DNA of 64,000 nucleotides from NCBI GenBank assembly GCA_020740775.1, contig JAHEWK010000009.1, positions 2,170,001 to 2,234,000 of the forward strand. Reading direction: 5' to 3'. Origin of the DNA: Ilyonectria destructans (lineage: Eukaryota; Ascomycota; Sordariomycetes; Hypocreales; Nectriaceae). The notes under the pieces are model-generated. The model saw only the letters and a program-made list of their open reading frames with translations, was not told the origin of the DNA and made no database searches. This document shows positions 1 to 11,737 of the stretch, piece after piece. Every line of letters begins with the position of its first letter. The first letter of the stretch is position 1. The translations under genes and the position numbers were made by a program.

Positions 1-349
1 AACACCAGTGGTCCCGCTTTATAGCTTGGGCGGGCTCATCAAGGATGCGGGGAAACATGTGGGGTGCATAGAATCGCCTTAGACGAAGGCTGGGTATGTG
101 GATACGAAGTACAGAGATTGCACTGGCACTGGCACTGGCGAGCTTGGCCTTGCCGTTGTAGGATATTAATACTATCAGCAAGTAGATTCCCAATGCCCCG
201 GGACCGTATGCTACTAGATCCAGAGACATCGCATAGTACTCAACTGGAACTCGGGATTACAGGCTTTGCACCGTACACTTCATTATGAGCATGTCCCATT
301 CCCGAGAGCTGAATGACTAGCAATAAAAAAGTCTACTGTATATCTTCAT
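1..349. other. Window edge, no gene seen
   Basis: This stretch is downstream of the P450 stop. It holds only short unconvincing reading frames and a three-copy ACTGGC hexamer run near 123-140. No gene or RNA is supported. Confidence 0.5.
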
Positions 350-2092
350 CTACTCCCTCACTTTCGCAGTGACTAGCAGCGAGTGCTCGAGATCGCTGAT
401 ACCTACACTAATCATTCCCGGGAGCTGTCCATAAAACTTGCCGCTGGCCACCTTTTCCCTCTCTGCCGGATCAGCCAGCTGGAACTCGAAGTGTCGCAGC
501 AATGTGCTGGCCAACTTGTAGATATTCGTTTGTGCCACAGTCTTCCCAATGCATTGGCGACCACCCAGGCCAAAGTGCATCAAAAGTCGCGCTCGCTGCG
601 CCATTTCCGGCGTCTCCCATCTTTCAGGGCTGAATACGTTGTGGTCCTGGCCCCAAACTTCTGGATTATGGTGAAAGGCGTGGTTGCAAATCGCAACAGA
701 GGTCTAATTGTCACCAAGACCTGGGTCAGCGAATATTCAGCATGAACATGAATTGGCACTATCGCTTACGCCTTGTTTGATGTGTCGCCCAGCTATAACA
801 ACCCCTTCGGGAGCGACGACTCGCCGTGCCAGAGGCATGGTAAACACTGGAGTCAGACGAAAATTCTCCTTGACGCACTGGCGAAGATATGGCAAGGATG
901 CCTCTGCTTCTGTGACCGAGTACGCTGGCTGGTCGGCATCGAGGGGTTTCAAATTTTTGTCAATTTCCGACACACACTTGGCCAGAATTTCTGGGGCATG
1001 CAGGAGATGATACAGGAGAAGCGTAGTAGTAGCACTCGTCGTGTGAGTTCCCGCGATTCTTTTCCCGTTAGTCTGCAAATGGACGGAATTCAAGGCTTTG
1101 ACTCACATAAAGCCAAACGCCTCTGCCTCCAGGTCGGACTGCTTAAGGCGCTCACCGGTGTCTGGGTGAGTCGCCAAGATCAAGTTCGTTAGAATGTCCT
1201 TCCTCTGACCTTTAGCGTCATTAACTCCCTCGAGGTCTTTCACCCGGCGCTGAACGCACTCCGCCGCGAGTTTTGCGCAATCAGCGCGACCCTTGAACAA
1301 TGCTTGCAAACCAGCATGGGGAACCACGGGAAGCCATGCGCGGAGAGTCTTGGTCATCGCCGGCCAAGCGCCAGTCACTGCGCCAAGGAGACTGTGTTCA
1401 ACGACTGGGGGGATTCGCGACTCATCATCTGAAACTTGGATCCCAAAAGATTGACTGAATGCAAGCTCGCCAAGAACGTCAATGACGTAGTACTGGAGTA
1501 CTTTCTTGAGGTCAAACACCTCGTTTCTCTCTGCGAAGCCGCTTATCTTCTGACGCAAGATTTTAATGTTGTCGTCCAGATACTGCTCTATACCCTTGAT
1601 GTAGGACATGGAGAAACTGTGAGACATGTGTCGTCTGCGGATGGAATGCATCTTTCAACCAGGTCAGCTTCTTTTTGGGGAGATTGGAGACTCTAGCAGT
1701 CTCACATGCTCATCTCGCATCCCAAATACATTGGGAGTTTTCGCGCCGTAAGCGTCGTAAAACTCCGTCTTTGGCATGTTTTTTCCTCCTCGCTGATATA
1801 TGATCGCAACTGCCTCCTCAGCAGTAATGCTCAACTTGTCCGGTCCATACCGCACGAAAGGGCCATGTTTTTCATGCAGCTCAGTCAGGCAATATGGCTG
1901 CTTCAATGAGAGAAATTGGAAAACTTGCCAAAGATCGGTCAATGATGCCCAAAATGGACCCGGGTATGAAGCCAATGGATGAAGGTAGCGCTGGTAAATG
2001 ACATAAAATGTAAGGCCTCCGACAAGGAGCAAAAACAAGGCAATTCCATATGGGATTGTACCATCAAAGACTGCGGCGAGTAGAGAGGTCAT
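350..2092 (-). CDS. Cytochrome P450 monooxygenase, intact
   Basis: Exons on the minus strand are 2092-1706, 1651-1107, 1058-770 and 703-350, separated by introns of 54, 48 and 66 bp; they join to 524 codons plus stop. Seen: an N-terminal hydrophobic anchor (about residues 12-32) followed by a proline/glycine hinge (YPGPFW), an I-helix AGTHTTS, the K-helix ENFR (ExxR), a PERW motif and the heme loop FGLGGRQCIG with Cys458 as iron ligand. This is the layout of an ER-anchored microsomal fungal P450 that takes electrons from P450 reductase. The N-terminal half (PGPFWASLTDLW, then PNVFGMRDE) resembles pisatin-demethylase-like fungal P450s, which oxidise aromatic plant compounds or secondary metabolites; the substrate here cannot be read from sequence. 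The next gene, an NmrA-like reductase, lies upstream and is read in the same direction. The start is the first ATG before the membrane anchor. Confidence 0.93.
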
Positions 2093-3124
2093 GGTGACTT
2101 CAATTGGCTGGCCTCTAGTCACGATGCCGAAGATAACTTGGTCCAGCCAAAGCCGACCTCCCGCACCATATTTATCACTATATAAGTCCGCCTTGCATCC
2201 CACCTTTCCTACTACCTATTGTGGCTTTCTCCGACACATCCGGAAAGGTTTCGACATCTCTGGGTGCATCTATCCAATCGGATCTAACGTAGCCGATATT
2301 GTCGCCGGCGTTGGTGATTGGACGAGTCTCCGCATTTTCCATCTCCCTAGATCCCGAGGTGACGACTGGAACGGCAATTGATTGATGATCGGCAATGAAA
2401 TCTGAATTGAGATTTGCTAACTCCCCAAAATAAGAACACAGGTGTTTGAATCTTAGGTCTATGATACTAATACGGCGGGATCTAGGACTCCTTCCAAGGA
2501 GTTGCACATTTAGCCAACACTTGTTTTAGACACCTCTAACTATGATATCATGGGGTAAATAATTCGGGATTGATAGCTATGTTAACAACTCACTGAAGAG
2601 CACTAGTTACTCATCAAACGACGGCACCATTATCAGGGACTAGTCTGTAACATATTGCTCGAAGCTTTGATCCATCGGCTCTGCAATTCCGATTCTGCTT
2701 TAGGGTAGTGTAAGATCAGAGGACCACATTCCGATCTCACCAACTGACATACCAATTTCTGACCCAATAGCTTGTCAATTTAAATGCTATCTTAAGAACT
2801 ATATTATTCATCTACTTCCTCTACTTAATTAATATTTACTAAACCTGCTGAACACTGTAACTACTTCCCGCGATCGACATTATCTTTCCCGCTGCCTCAG
2901 TCAGCTGAACCGGACGAGTTTGAGCTCCCCACGTAGCTATTCTCAGTATTGTCACTCTCATGCGGCTGTGTCCAGCTTAAAAGGCTAAGAAAACATCTAC
3001 TTAATTAATTGGACGGGTAGAAAGGTTACGAACAAGGTTAAACAGGACAACGGTCTTATCTACACATACCTTATTTACACTACTGCATTATACAACTCTC
3101 CCGAGTCAAAGCGCGCTCGCAGCT
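2093..3124. other. Intergenic, P450 promoter side
   Basis: About 1 kb between the P450 start and the stop of the NmrA-like gene. It becomes AT-rich between about 2520 and 2860 and has no convincing reading frame. It should contain the P450 promoter; no specific element was recognised. Confidence 0.5.
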
Positions 3125-4051
3125 TCATCGCGCGACAAAGGCACTGTCCCGCTTCAACCACCCCTCGACATCCTTAATGCGTGGATGGATGCTCTTAGCT
3201 AACTGCATGTCCACATTATAGCCATCCTCTTTGAACCAGTCCAACATCACACCAACTTCCTCCACTCCCGCCTTAAGAGCCTTTCCTAGCAGCCCAAAGG
3301 TCGTGCCAACACCACTGCCCGTGATATTCTTGAACCTCTGGTTCAGTTCCTCAAATGTCAGCTCCTCTCCGGCAAGCCCTATGGCCTGCTTGTCGAACCG
3401 TCCCGGATCGTGGAAGGCCTCGGCTGCGAAGAAGCCAATGTCGGAAGTGGCAATCCACTGCAACGGCTTATCCTTCATTGTATTGCGCAAGCTCGTCATG
3501 AAAACTTTGGCCTGGAAGCCCGGCGTGATATTGTCCATGAAGATGACAGGTCGCAGGATTGTCCAGCCCATGCCGCTCGTCCCGTTTGCAGTCGTGTCAC
3601 GGAGGTGGTGCTCAATCTGATGCTTCGACTTGAAATGAGGAATTGGGCTTGGATTGTCCCAGGACCGCTCATTGCCTCCGCGATCAACGCTGCTGTACAC
3701 AAAATGCTGTACATCATTCTTGATGGATTCGTCGATGAGCGCTTTGCCTTGACGGATTTCCCCCTCGAACGTCGTACCCTTAGTCACTGCAGCTTGGACT
3801 GAGTAGACGCCCCAGATTGGGCCGGAGGCAACCTTCTTCGCGGCTCGAAATAGTGACGGCACGTCGTCGAGATTTCCTTCAACAAGTTTGATTGAGGGTG
3901 ACTTCTTGGTCAAGCGCACGGCCGACGGCGACTGTGCATTGCGCGTCACGGCGAGGATGTTGAAATCTTGGGAGAAACGAGCGAGGACGGCTTCGACAAC
4001 GCCGCCGCCTTGCTTGCCGGTGGCACCAGTAACTAGAAGATTGCGAGCCAT
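3125..4051 (-). CDS. NmrA-like NAD(P)-binding protein
   Basis: Single exon, 308 aa. The start is the ATG just before the Rossmann fold; the open frame continues upstream to 4318 but that part has no family resemblance. The glycine-rich dinucleotide motif GATGKQG is at residues 9-15. The protein then follows the NmrA/atypical short-chain dehydrogenase pattern, with HFVYSSVDRGG and WTILRPVIFMDN. Members act as redox-sensing regulators binding NAD(P) or as reductases of isoflavone type; this sequence does not decide which. It sits between the P450 (same strand) and a divergent secreted DUF3237 gene, sharing a promoter region with the latter. A second NmrA-like gene lies at 11738-12746, but the two share little beyond the fold. 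Confidence 0.9.
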   Translation of the reverse strand: MARNLLVTGATGKQGGGVVEAVLARFSQDFNILAVTRNAQSPSAVRLTKKSPSIKLVEGNLDDVPSLFRAAKKVASGPIWGVYSVQAAVTKGTTFEGEIRQGKALIDESIKNDVQHFVYSSVDRGGNERSWDNPSPIPHFKSKHQIEHHLRDTTANGTSGMGWTILRPVIFMDNITPGFQAKVFMTSLRNTMKDKPLQWIATSDIGFFAAEAFHDPGRFDKQAIGLAGEELTFEELNQRFKNITGSGVGTTFGLLGKALKAGVEEVGVMLDWFKEDGYNVDMQLAKSIHPRIKDVEGWLKRDSAFVAR

Positions 4052-4442
4052 TGCGATGATTGGAGGTGATTGACAGGAGATATAAGCGTAAAATATTAGC
4101 GATGCAAGTAGACAACGAGGAAGTGGATTGTATTTAAGGATAACTGTTATAAATAACCGGCTAGGAGGATTCATAATATTGGGATTTTCTTCACTACCGC
4201 CATGTCGTATTAAGATTCCTCCGACTTTGTCAGCACGCACTAAAGCGCTCTTAATTGGCAACACCGAAGGCCCGCTCAAGGCCGGTGCCGAAGACACCAT
4301 AATTGAGTCCCACCGCAAATCGGACTCCGCTGTTCAGCCTACGGCCAACTTACAAACCCCGGCCAATGTCCGTCCCTGTTGTTTGCTAGTTGGAATTTGT
4401 CAGCCTTGGTATTTTTCAGCCGTCACCGAACTCTCTGAGTGT

Positions 4443-4460
4443 TTGCCGAGTAATCGGCAA
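4443..4460. promoter_or_regulatory. Palindrome containing CCG-N6-CGG in a divergent promoter
   Basis: A perfect inverted repeat with 7-base arms TTGCCGA/TCGGCAA and a 4-base spacer. It contains CCG-N6-CGG, a spacing that can be bound by Zn2Cys6 dimers. It lies in the 591-bp interval (4052-4642) between the NmrA-like gene and the DUF3237 gene, 183 bp upstream of the latter. Palindromes with the same CCG-N6-CGG spacing occur at 42405-42416 and 53936-53947. The regulatory role is inferred. Confidence 0.35.
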
Positions 4461-4642
4461 CATTTCCCCCCAGGGCACCCATTCTTAGAGAGACTCGTAT
4501 AAGGGAAGCTACTCCTTACTTTACGGACCGTTCTTCAGTTCATCCAAAGCTCTCGCCTTGTGCATCTGCATTCCAGTTGAAAATCAACAGTAGCCTCAAT
4601 ATACGGTCTTTCTTACAACTCTTTTGTTTCAGTCTTGCAAAC

Positions 4643-5170
4643 ATGTTGCTTTCTACCTTTTTTCTCATTGCTAGCAGTATCGGGGCGGCGATAGCCACCC
4701 CTAAGCCTCCTACCCTCGCATACCTCTTCCGGATGAACCTTACCCTCAGTTCAACCATCAACACTGGGCCAGGTCCAGCAGGAACTCGAGTGGCCATCCC
4801 CATCACTGGTGGGACGTTGTCAGGCCCCAAGGGCAATGGTATGAGATGACCGCAAAAGATGAGCACGATTGGTCATGGCTAACCATTTCAAGGCACTGTT
4901 CTTCCTGTGGGAGCCGACTTTGGTGCGTTTGATGCCTTGGGAAATTTCAATGTGGACTCCCACTCCGTGGTAAAGATGGATGATGGATCGTACATCTACA
5001 CTCACTCGACTGGGCCACTGATCTCTGGCCCTACTGCTCTGGACAGAGTCAAGTTTGAGACGGGAAGCAGCAAGTACTCTTGGCTCAATGAGATCCTCGC
5101 GGTAGCCGTCACCGATTTCCCGGGCCCTTGGGTTACTCTTGATGTCTGGCAGGTGAATCCTAGTTCCTAA
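4643..5170 (+). CDS. Secreted DUF3237-family protein
   Basis: Exons 4643-4838 and 4893-5170, with one 54-bp intron carrying a GGCTAACC branch region, give 157 aa. The first ~20 residues (MLLSTFFLIASSIGAAIA) form a signal peptide ending at Ala-Thr-Pro. The remainder matches the DUF3237/UPF0311 pattern: PTLAYLFRMNLTL, then GTRVAIPITGGTLSGP, then GADFGAF, then DGSYIYTHSTGP. The family is a small beta-barrel of unknown activity; bacterial and fungal members are often found near aromatic-compound genes. A secreted form next to a P450 and an NmrA-like reductase fits, but does not prove, a role in handling small aromatics outside the cell. The gene is divergent from the NmrA-like gene. Confidence 0.85.
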
Positions 5171-6519
5171 AAGGTTGGATCCCATCATCAAGGCGGAATG
5201 TGAGAGTTAGCTGAGTCGACAGCAAACATCCAAACTCAAGATAGACTTGCCATAGATGATGTATCTTGAACTTGCCACAGAGTTCCGTTTGCTAGGATCA
5301 GGAGGAACATGATTGAATTAGTCTCCGAGGGAGACAAGAACGAATAAGATGAATGCGGTGGTCATTAAGATGGGTTTCGTTCCTCATGTACATATATATA
5401 CAAATCTAGGTAGTAGACATCAATATTCAACTTTGATATTGCAGTAAAGTAATAGAAAGCCCGACAGTCTGAAATATTCCAAACAGTCAAGTTTCCTAGC
5501 ACAGCCATGATGTATTCTTTTTTTGATATGATTACACCAGTCGAAAGAAGAGCCATCTACGCGTTCTTTTTCATTGTATTTTGTTGGTACCATTTGTCTC
5601 AAGCCTTTCCTGTCTTTTAGACCTCGGGCAATTTATTAAATACCAAGCCGCCTCCTATGCTAGGATTTAGCTTCTCGTGTACCATCGTTTTGATCCCACC
5701 GACAAATTAGCAGTGGCATTTATCAATACCTCGATACCGGAGACACAGGCTGGTTTTGGTTCCAGGGTAGGGAGAACGAATAATTAGTCCTATTGCAAGG
5801 ATAAATGAAGCGACTGCATGGAAATTATGTAAGGGAACACTAAGAGAAAGCTAGACAGTATGGTATACTGCCATACGGAGAACTGCCAAAGGTGAACTAT
5901 TCACAAATCTCTGCGGCAACCGCAAGAAGATGCATTAGAGAAATCTGCAGGGTCAGGGTATCCGCGGTGAAACGAAAGAGGGGAGACCAGATCGGGCTGA
6001 TCGCGGCCCGCCGGTATTATGTTCAAGACCGGTCGGACCGACCACGGCCTAAAGGAATTAGGGTCAAGACCGAACTAACCAGGTTACTTGCAGGGATCAA
6101 GGCCTTAGACGGTGCCACAGCGGATTCTCTCGGTCCCGGGAGCGTGCAACATGACCGATCTAGCACCGTGCTGACTTGATGGAGATGCTTCCCTGTATCG
6201 TGTACAATGCATTGCTGGAGGCTCGGTGGCCGACACCAACCCAGCATCTGTCATGGCAACAAGAGGCCGTTGAAGTATCAGCTAGCCATGCCGGTAAAGA
6301 AACACCGCTGTGGCATCGCGACTGCTTTTTATCCCTTGCCGTATAATTCCAGGTGAGTCCCTAAAAGCCAATCTTGCCCCCGTTGCTTCATAAGAAAACA
6401 GGAGACACGCTCCATACACTTGAATTATCTCAGTGTATCCGATACCATTGGGGTCTTGCGGCGAGGTCTTCCTGTTTACTCCAAGTCACAGTCCCTACCC
6501 CTAGATTACGCCCCGTGCC
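5171..6519. other. Intergenic, promoter region of the MFS gene
   Basis: About 1.35 kb without a convincing gene. The left part is AT-rich. The right part is more GC-rich and contains a 13-base palindrome at 6031-6043. No RNA gene was recognised. Confidence 0.5.
6031..6043. promoter_or_regulatory. GGTCGG-A-CCGACC palindrome
   Basis: A perfect 13-base palindrome with a CGG-N1-CCG core, about 480 bp upstream of the MFS start at 6520. CGG/CCG half sites are typical Zn2Cys6 contacts, and such a regulator is encoded convergently at 8422-10551. Binding is inferred only. Confidence 0.3.
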
Positions 6520-8254
6520 ATGGCGTCCGACGTCCGAAGCTCCTCGCCTACTTTGTCGTTTGTCCCCGGGAACAGTTCCACCGACGCTCAAAATCGAGAT
6601 CCTCGCCCTTCCTCCGACACCGTCATGGTCGACGACCCGGATCAAGAAATTACGATGGGACACGATTCCAACCGCAAAATAGTCGGCTGGGACGGCCCAG
6701 ATGACCCAGAAAACCCCATGAATTGGCCAAACCGGAAGAAGTGGATGATTACAGTCTCCTTGGGCATGTTAACATGGGTTGTGACGTTCGCGAGCAGCAT
6801 TTTCAGCACAGCGACGCTGCCCGCTGCCAAGGAGTTCGGCGTGTCGACAGAGGTCATGACTCTAGGCACAAGTTTGTTTGTTCTGGTGTGTTAGCTTATG
6901 GCTACAAGACGGTGTCGCTGTGTAGCTAATCGATCGATAGGGCTTTGCTTTCGGCCCTCTTATATTCGGCCCCATGTCCGAGGTATACGGCCGCAAATAT
7001 CCTCTTTTCTTTGGATACTTTGTCTTTGCACTCTTCCAGATCCCCGTGGCCACGGCCGAAAATGTTCAAACCGTCCTCGTCTGCCGATTTCTGAGTGGCT
7101 TGTTTGGTTCGTCTCCCCTTAGTGTTGTTGGCGGCGCCCTGGTCGACTTTTGGCCCCCTTTGGAACGCGGCATTGCCATGAGCATTTTTGCTGGTGCGAA
7201 TTTCGTTGTGAGGCTCCTTCCTTTGTGTCATGTCAATGGCTTTGACGCTCACAATCTGGTTGCCTAGGGCCCTGTTGCTGGTCCCATCATGGGCGCCTTT
7301 ATAACCCAAAGTTCACTTGGCTGGCGGTGGACAGCGTACATCACGGCCATCATGGCAGCTTTGTTCGGTCCAGTTGCATTCATAACGGTTCCTGAGACGC
7401 TAGAATCTTGCTTGCTGACTAGGAAAGCTCGTTCAGTCCGTCTCTCGACCCAGGACTGGGCAATGCATGCTGTTGCAGAAGAAACTCCTGTTGATCTCGG
7501 CGAGATGGCTCACCGAATTCTGGTCCGGCCACTTGCAATGCTAGTGCTCGAGCCAATTATCATTTTTGTGACCCTTTACATGTCATTTGTATATGGTCTC
7601 ATCTACCTTTTCTTTGAAGCATACCCGGTATCCTTTCATGAGGATCGCGGGTGGAACAGCGGTGTTAGTGCTCTTCCATTCCTGGCCATCATAGTTGGCG
7701 TCATACTCGGAGCCGTCATCATTGTCGTTTTCTCGAAGACGCGCTTTACACGGATTATCAACGAGAAGGGCCGCTTGCCACCTGAGCAGCGGCTACTCCC
7801 GATGATGATTGGCGGAGCATGTTTTCCCGTTGGGCTTCTCTGGTTCGCCTGGACGTCCAACCCTCGCATTTCATGGGTGCCACAAGCCCTCGCCGGGATT
7901 CCGCTAGGAATGGGTGTTATGCTGTATGTGTCATTGACTCGATATATTTGCAATACAGCTTGCTAACTTTACCCTCGCAGCATCTTTCTCCAAGGCCAAA
8001 CCTACATCATCGACAACTACCTAATGAATGCAAACAGCGCCCTCGCTGCCAACGCCGTAGTACGGGCACTGTTCGGCGCAGGATTCCCCATGTTTGCGGC
8101 AGCCATGTACAAAAAGCTGGGGGTTGACTGGGCAACCAGTGTTCTTGGCTTTATTGCTGTAGGGCTTTTCCCAGTTCCCATTCTTCTCTATATATTTGGA
8201 GAGAGAATCAGGAAACTTAGCCGATACGCCCCGAATGGCGGCCCTCCGAAATAA
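6520..8254 (+). CDS. MFS transporter, DHA1 drug/polyamine type
   Basis: Exons 6520-6885, 6941-7207, 7268-7923 and 7981-8254, with introns of 55, 60 and 57 bp, give 520 aa. The hydrophilic N-terminus ends in the fungal DHA1 signature WDGPDDPENPMNWP, followed by twelve predicted membrane segments. The conserved loop GPMSEVYGRKYP and the motif PETLES are both present. Proteins of this pattern are plasma-membrane proton antiporters that export drugs, polyamines or secondary metabolites. The gene converges on the Zn2Cys6 gene at 8422-10551, with only 167 bp between the stops. The substrate is unknown. Confidence 0.92.
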
Positions 8255-8421
8255 GCATCAACAACGAAGCTCATAGTTGGGCCTTAATAATACGTTGTAC
8301 AATATTAACCCCCCTGAGGTGGAACGCCTTACACAGCAGTCGGTATGCTTTCGCCACCCAGGCTAGAGTGCACTTATAGTCCCATATGCACTTCTATTCC
8401 TGGTTTGGTGAGCTCGAGTAA

Positions 8422-10551
8422 TCATCCATCTTGGAAGGCAAAATTGAACAGAAAGTAATGTGCGCTGATGCCTTGTCTCGTTTGGCGAGAATGGGTACCG
8501 ACACAGATGTTGGTGGGAGTTGTTGTACCTGTTTTGCCGTCATCAGTAACGTCAAAACAGGAAATTGTCCATTGTGTCTGCTCTCTTACTCTGTCCAAAG
8601 TGCTCGAGTCCATTCCGACCTGTCTCATCCCTGTCGCAAGCTGTATTGCTAGCGAGCGCGAGAACGGGTCCTTCTCACCAGTGACGGCCATTGCACCAAG
8701 AAGATTATGGAGATTATGCTCGCTCTGCGGACTCTGGGTTTGCATGTAGTCCTCTAGAAAGATCAAGGACGCAAGATAGGCAGAAAATACTAAGAAATGG
8801 TCATTCATGGCGCCTTGAATGTCGCCGGTTGACTTTAGGGCGCTTAGTATTTGCTCTGCCGAGGGCAGAAGCCGGAGCGTGCTGTCTGCAAACAGGTCTA
8901 CTGAGAGGCCGAGCTCTCTTATCTTAGCCAACGCTGCTCGGTGTATGCAAATAACGGACGTGTGAATACCGACGTTGACAACAATGGCGTTTCGGTTCCA
9001 CGAGCACTGCGGGAGGCGCAGGCTCTCTGGGAGGTACAGAATCATGTTGGATAGGTCGGCGTCAATTCCTCGCTGTCGGGTCCAGTAAGGACCGTCCGTA
9101 GTGTTCTCGACATCGTCATTAGAGAAGGACCGGAATGTATGCTCGAGAGTTCTGTAGAAAGTATGGGCTGTAAGCACCTTGCCAGCAAACGGAGAATAGG
9201 AAACGGCCCCTCGCAGGGCGTCTCTGAGCCAAGGAGTCGGCTCGTTGGTGCCCATGTCGAAGGTTTCGTCGGACGCAGGTAATCGAGTTTCGATCTATAT
9301 CCAGTTGATGCGTTAGCCCTTTGCGCTTCTCAACCTACGCAATCTACTCACATCTTTATCATTGATCAGGGCCGGCCAACCTGTGATACCACCCACGAAG
9401 CGATCAGAGCAGAAGACGACCCACCAAGTCCTCCTCCGCTCCTCGAGTTCAAAGTGATCTCTCGGTGGTTGAAGCGGAGGGTCCGTTGGCTGTTGTGGAC
9501 TGTCGAGGCGGTGCAACCCTAGCATCTGGGCCATCCGGACACTTTTGGACAGACTGACAGACGCGCGAGAGAAAATGAGTTGGTGTGACTCGTAGGTTGC
9601 TAATAAGTACCAACACTGCGTATGGGCTATGGTGGTAAAGTATTCTCCTTGGCCCTGGCCGAAAGGTCAGGATTGGGTCTCCCTCATTTATGTCGGGATA
9701 TGCGCTCACCTTCATCTCATCCGCATCAGCATACCGCCTAGAGCGCTCGTAAAATGGCATGGCCAGGTGTGTGAACTCCTGACGTGCTGTTGCGGCTAGA
9801 GCCAAGACGGCGTATTGCAAGGACATAGGCGGGCGCATGTGGGAAGGTCGACGTAGAGATGCCGTGTACCGCGCCCGGTGCAACATTGGAGCGTCTTGGT
9901 TGAGCTCATCGAAATACAAGGCAACTCTATCATGGCAGTTAGCATTGTCTACCTCTGCTAGAGCAACCCAGAAGGTGGCGTCTCACAGTCGTTCGGTCAA
10001 ATGGTGGGGCGGAAGCTGCTCGAATTGGCCAAGCCCAATCAATTCGTTTACCGTAGAAGGGTCCTCCTGCGAAGGCATGGCCGCCATTGGGATGAAAGGG
10101 ACGTCATCCGACACCGGCCCGTATAAAGTCGACTGATTGATATCTGTCCAGTCTAGATCAAGTCGGTCTTCCTCGCCAAGGGAGACGGGGTCATTGAGCA
10201 GCGCGTCTGCTCCGCTGACTTGTTCGAGCCTTTCCTCTAATCGGGCTTCAAGAAACAATCAGTTGACGCTGTCTATTAAGGGCAGTGTCACGGAAACCCA
10301 CCTAACCGAGTCTCCAATGTGCCTACAGGGTTCTTCCGTATTATTCGCCTCTGTCGCGATGTTGGGAATACGCATACGTCCCCCAGTCGGAGGCATCGAC
10401 TGCAGTTCGGCTTCAACCGATCACACTTCACCTTCCGGCCCCGACATTGAAAGCAAGAGATGGCCGGAGCTTGGCCGCTCTCCCTGGCCGACTGGATACA
10501 TCCATTGCTGTCTGATGAAGAGCCGTTTCTGAACGGTATCTCGTGCGCCAT
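8422..10551 (-). CDS. Zn2Cys6 transcription factor with Fungal_trans domain
   Basis: Exons on the minus strand are 10551-10302, 10245-9987, 9926-9710, 9654-9352 and 9294-8422, with introns of 56, 60, 55 and 57 bp; total 633 aa. The binuclear zinc cluster uses Cys33, 36, 43, 50, 53 and 60 (spacing 2-6-6-2-6). A likely coiled linker follows, with the exon junction reading TRLARLEERLEQV. The middle of the protein is a Fungal_trans regulatory domain: LYFDELNQDAPMLHRARY, YLLATYESHQ, SVRMAQMLGLHRLD and LEERRRTWW. It is a nuclear DNA-binding activator or repressor and probably controls nearby genes such as the convergent MFS carrier. The target is inferred from position only. Confidence 0.92.
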
Positions 10552-11737
10552 CTTGGGTCAAACAAGCCCGAGCATGTGGCCGACAGCAGATTGGAATTGA
10601 AGATTGGTGACAGTAGATGGCTTCCCCCCGTGAAAGCAAGAAGAAGTCTGATGTCGTTAATGGCCACTCGAGCTTTGCTGGCAAGATTAGACGAGAAACG
10701 TGGGAAGATGAACTGGACTCCTGGAGCAAGGATGGGGTAGAAGCGGCAGAATGCATCATCACCGCGCGCGCGTATTACTCAGCCAACGAAAAAGTCTCCT
10801 CCTTTCTATCTCGGCAATTGTAGACTAATCTATGTACGATGTAGTACCTTATGCACAGATCTTGACACCATGGCAGGTGAGTGTTCCTCGTTACATGAAT
10901 ATGCACCTCCGTAACGCCTCTACCGAAATAGAGGGCCTATTCTTTCGAATACCGCGATGGGCTTCTCGTCCATCCAGAGCTTGGAATAGCGCAATTACAC
11001 TCAACTCGGTCGCGTCCTTCTTGATCGTAAATATAGATCCGTACGCTTCATTGTTGATATCGTTATAGATGCAGTCATTCGCTTCGTTGCTCTGTTCATG
11101 AGGGAGCTCCGGGTAGGGTGCGATGTTCCTCGTCCAACAGATGGCCAAACTTGGCCAATTATTAGCCAACGACTGAACGACTTGCAGAGAAAGGATATGC
11201 CAGCCTCAACAGAGAGCATGCGGATGATCTGATTGCTCTCATTGTTCACTATGGTTTTCAGCTTCCTGTTGGAAAGAATTGGAAAAAATGAAATGGGAGT
11301 CTTTAAAGATATGAAAATAGCTGTTTCTGCCCTTTCAGCTATGAGAGCGGCCGCTGAGATGTTCCCTCCATCAAATCTGGCTGACGGCATCTCTCCGGCG
11401 TCTCCCGGCATCTGCGAAACACCGACAGTACATTTGCTACGTATCTCATTACAAAGCGGCAGTAAAATTCGGCCCGACAGCGGTTTCTCGGTACGTTTGT
11501 ATGCTTGTTTTCTTGGATATTACCAAGCGGTAGTAAAACTCGGTCCAAAAGCGGTCTCTCGGTAAATTTATATGTCCGTTGTCTCGGCCAAGGCGTAGCT
11601 ACACGTCTGACGTTTTCTTAAGTTGGAGGGCTTTATCTACGGCCGATACCTCTTCACCATCTCATCTCGAAGCACACCATTATTCGATAAGACCAAACTT
11701 GTTAGCTTCTAAGACTCATTTCGACCAATCCAACACA
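10552..11737. other. Divergent promoter interval, TF and NmrA-like gene
   Basis: About 1.2 kb separates the Zn2Cys6 start (10551, minus) from the NmrA-like start (11738, plus). Minus-strand open frames between 10891 and 11411 lack a proper start and resemble no family I know. The right end contains the duplicated CGG-N5-CGG block. Confidence 0.5.
11456..11581 (+). repeat. Degenerate 71-bp-period tandem duplication carrying CGG-N5-CGG
   Basis: Two copies start at 11456 and 11527. Over 54 aligned bases about 42 match and most differences are transitions. The best conserved part is the direct repeat CGG-N5-CGG at 11481-11491 (CGGTTTCTCGG) and 11552-11562 (CGGTCTCTCGG). The second site is about 176 bp upstream of the NmrA-like start. 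Direct CGG pairs are known Zn2Cys6 targets; the selective conservation suggests function but is not proof. Confidence 0.55.

Noticed and set aside
11001..11411. 136-codon minus-strand open frame upstream of the NmrA-like gene
   Set aside because: It overlaps another minus-strand frame (10891-11169) that starts with TTG, has no recognisable motif and no splice continuity. I treat it as chance.
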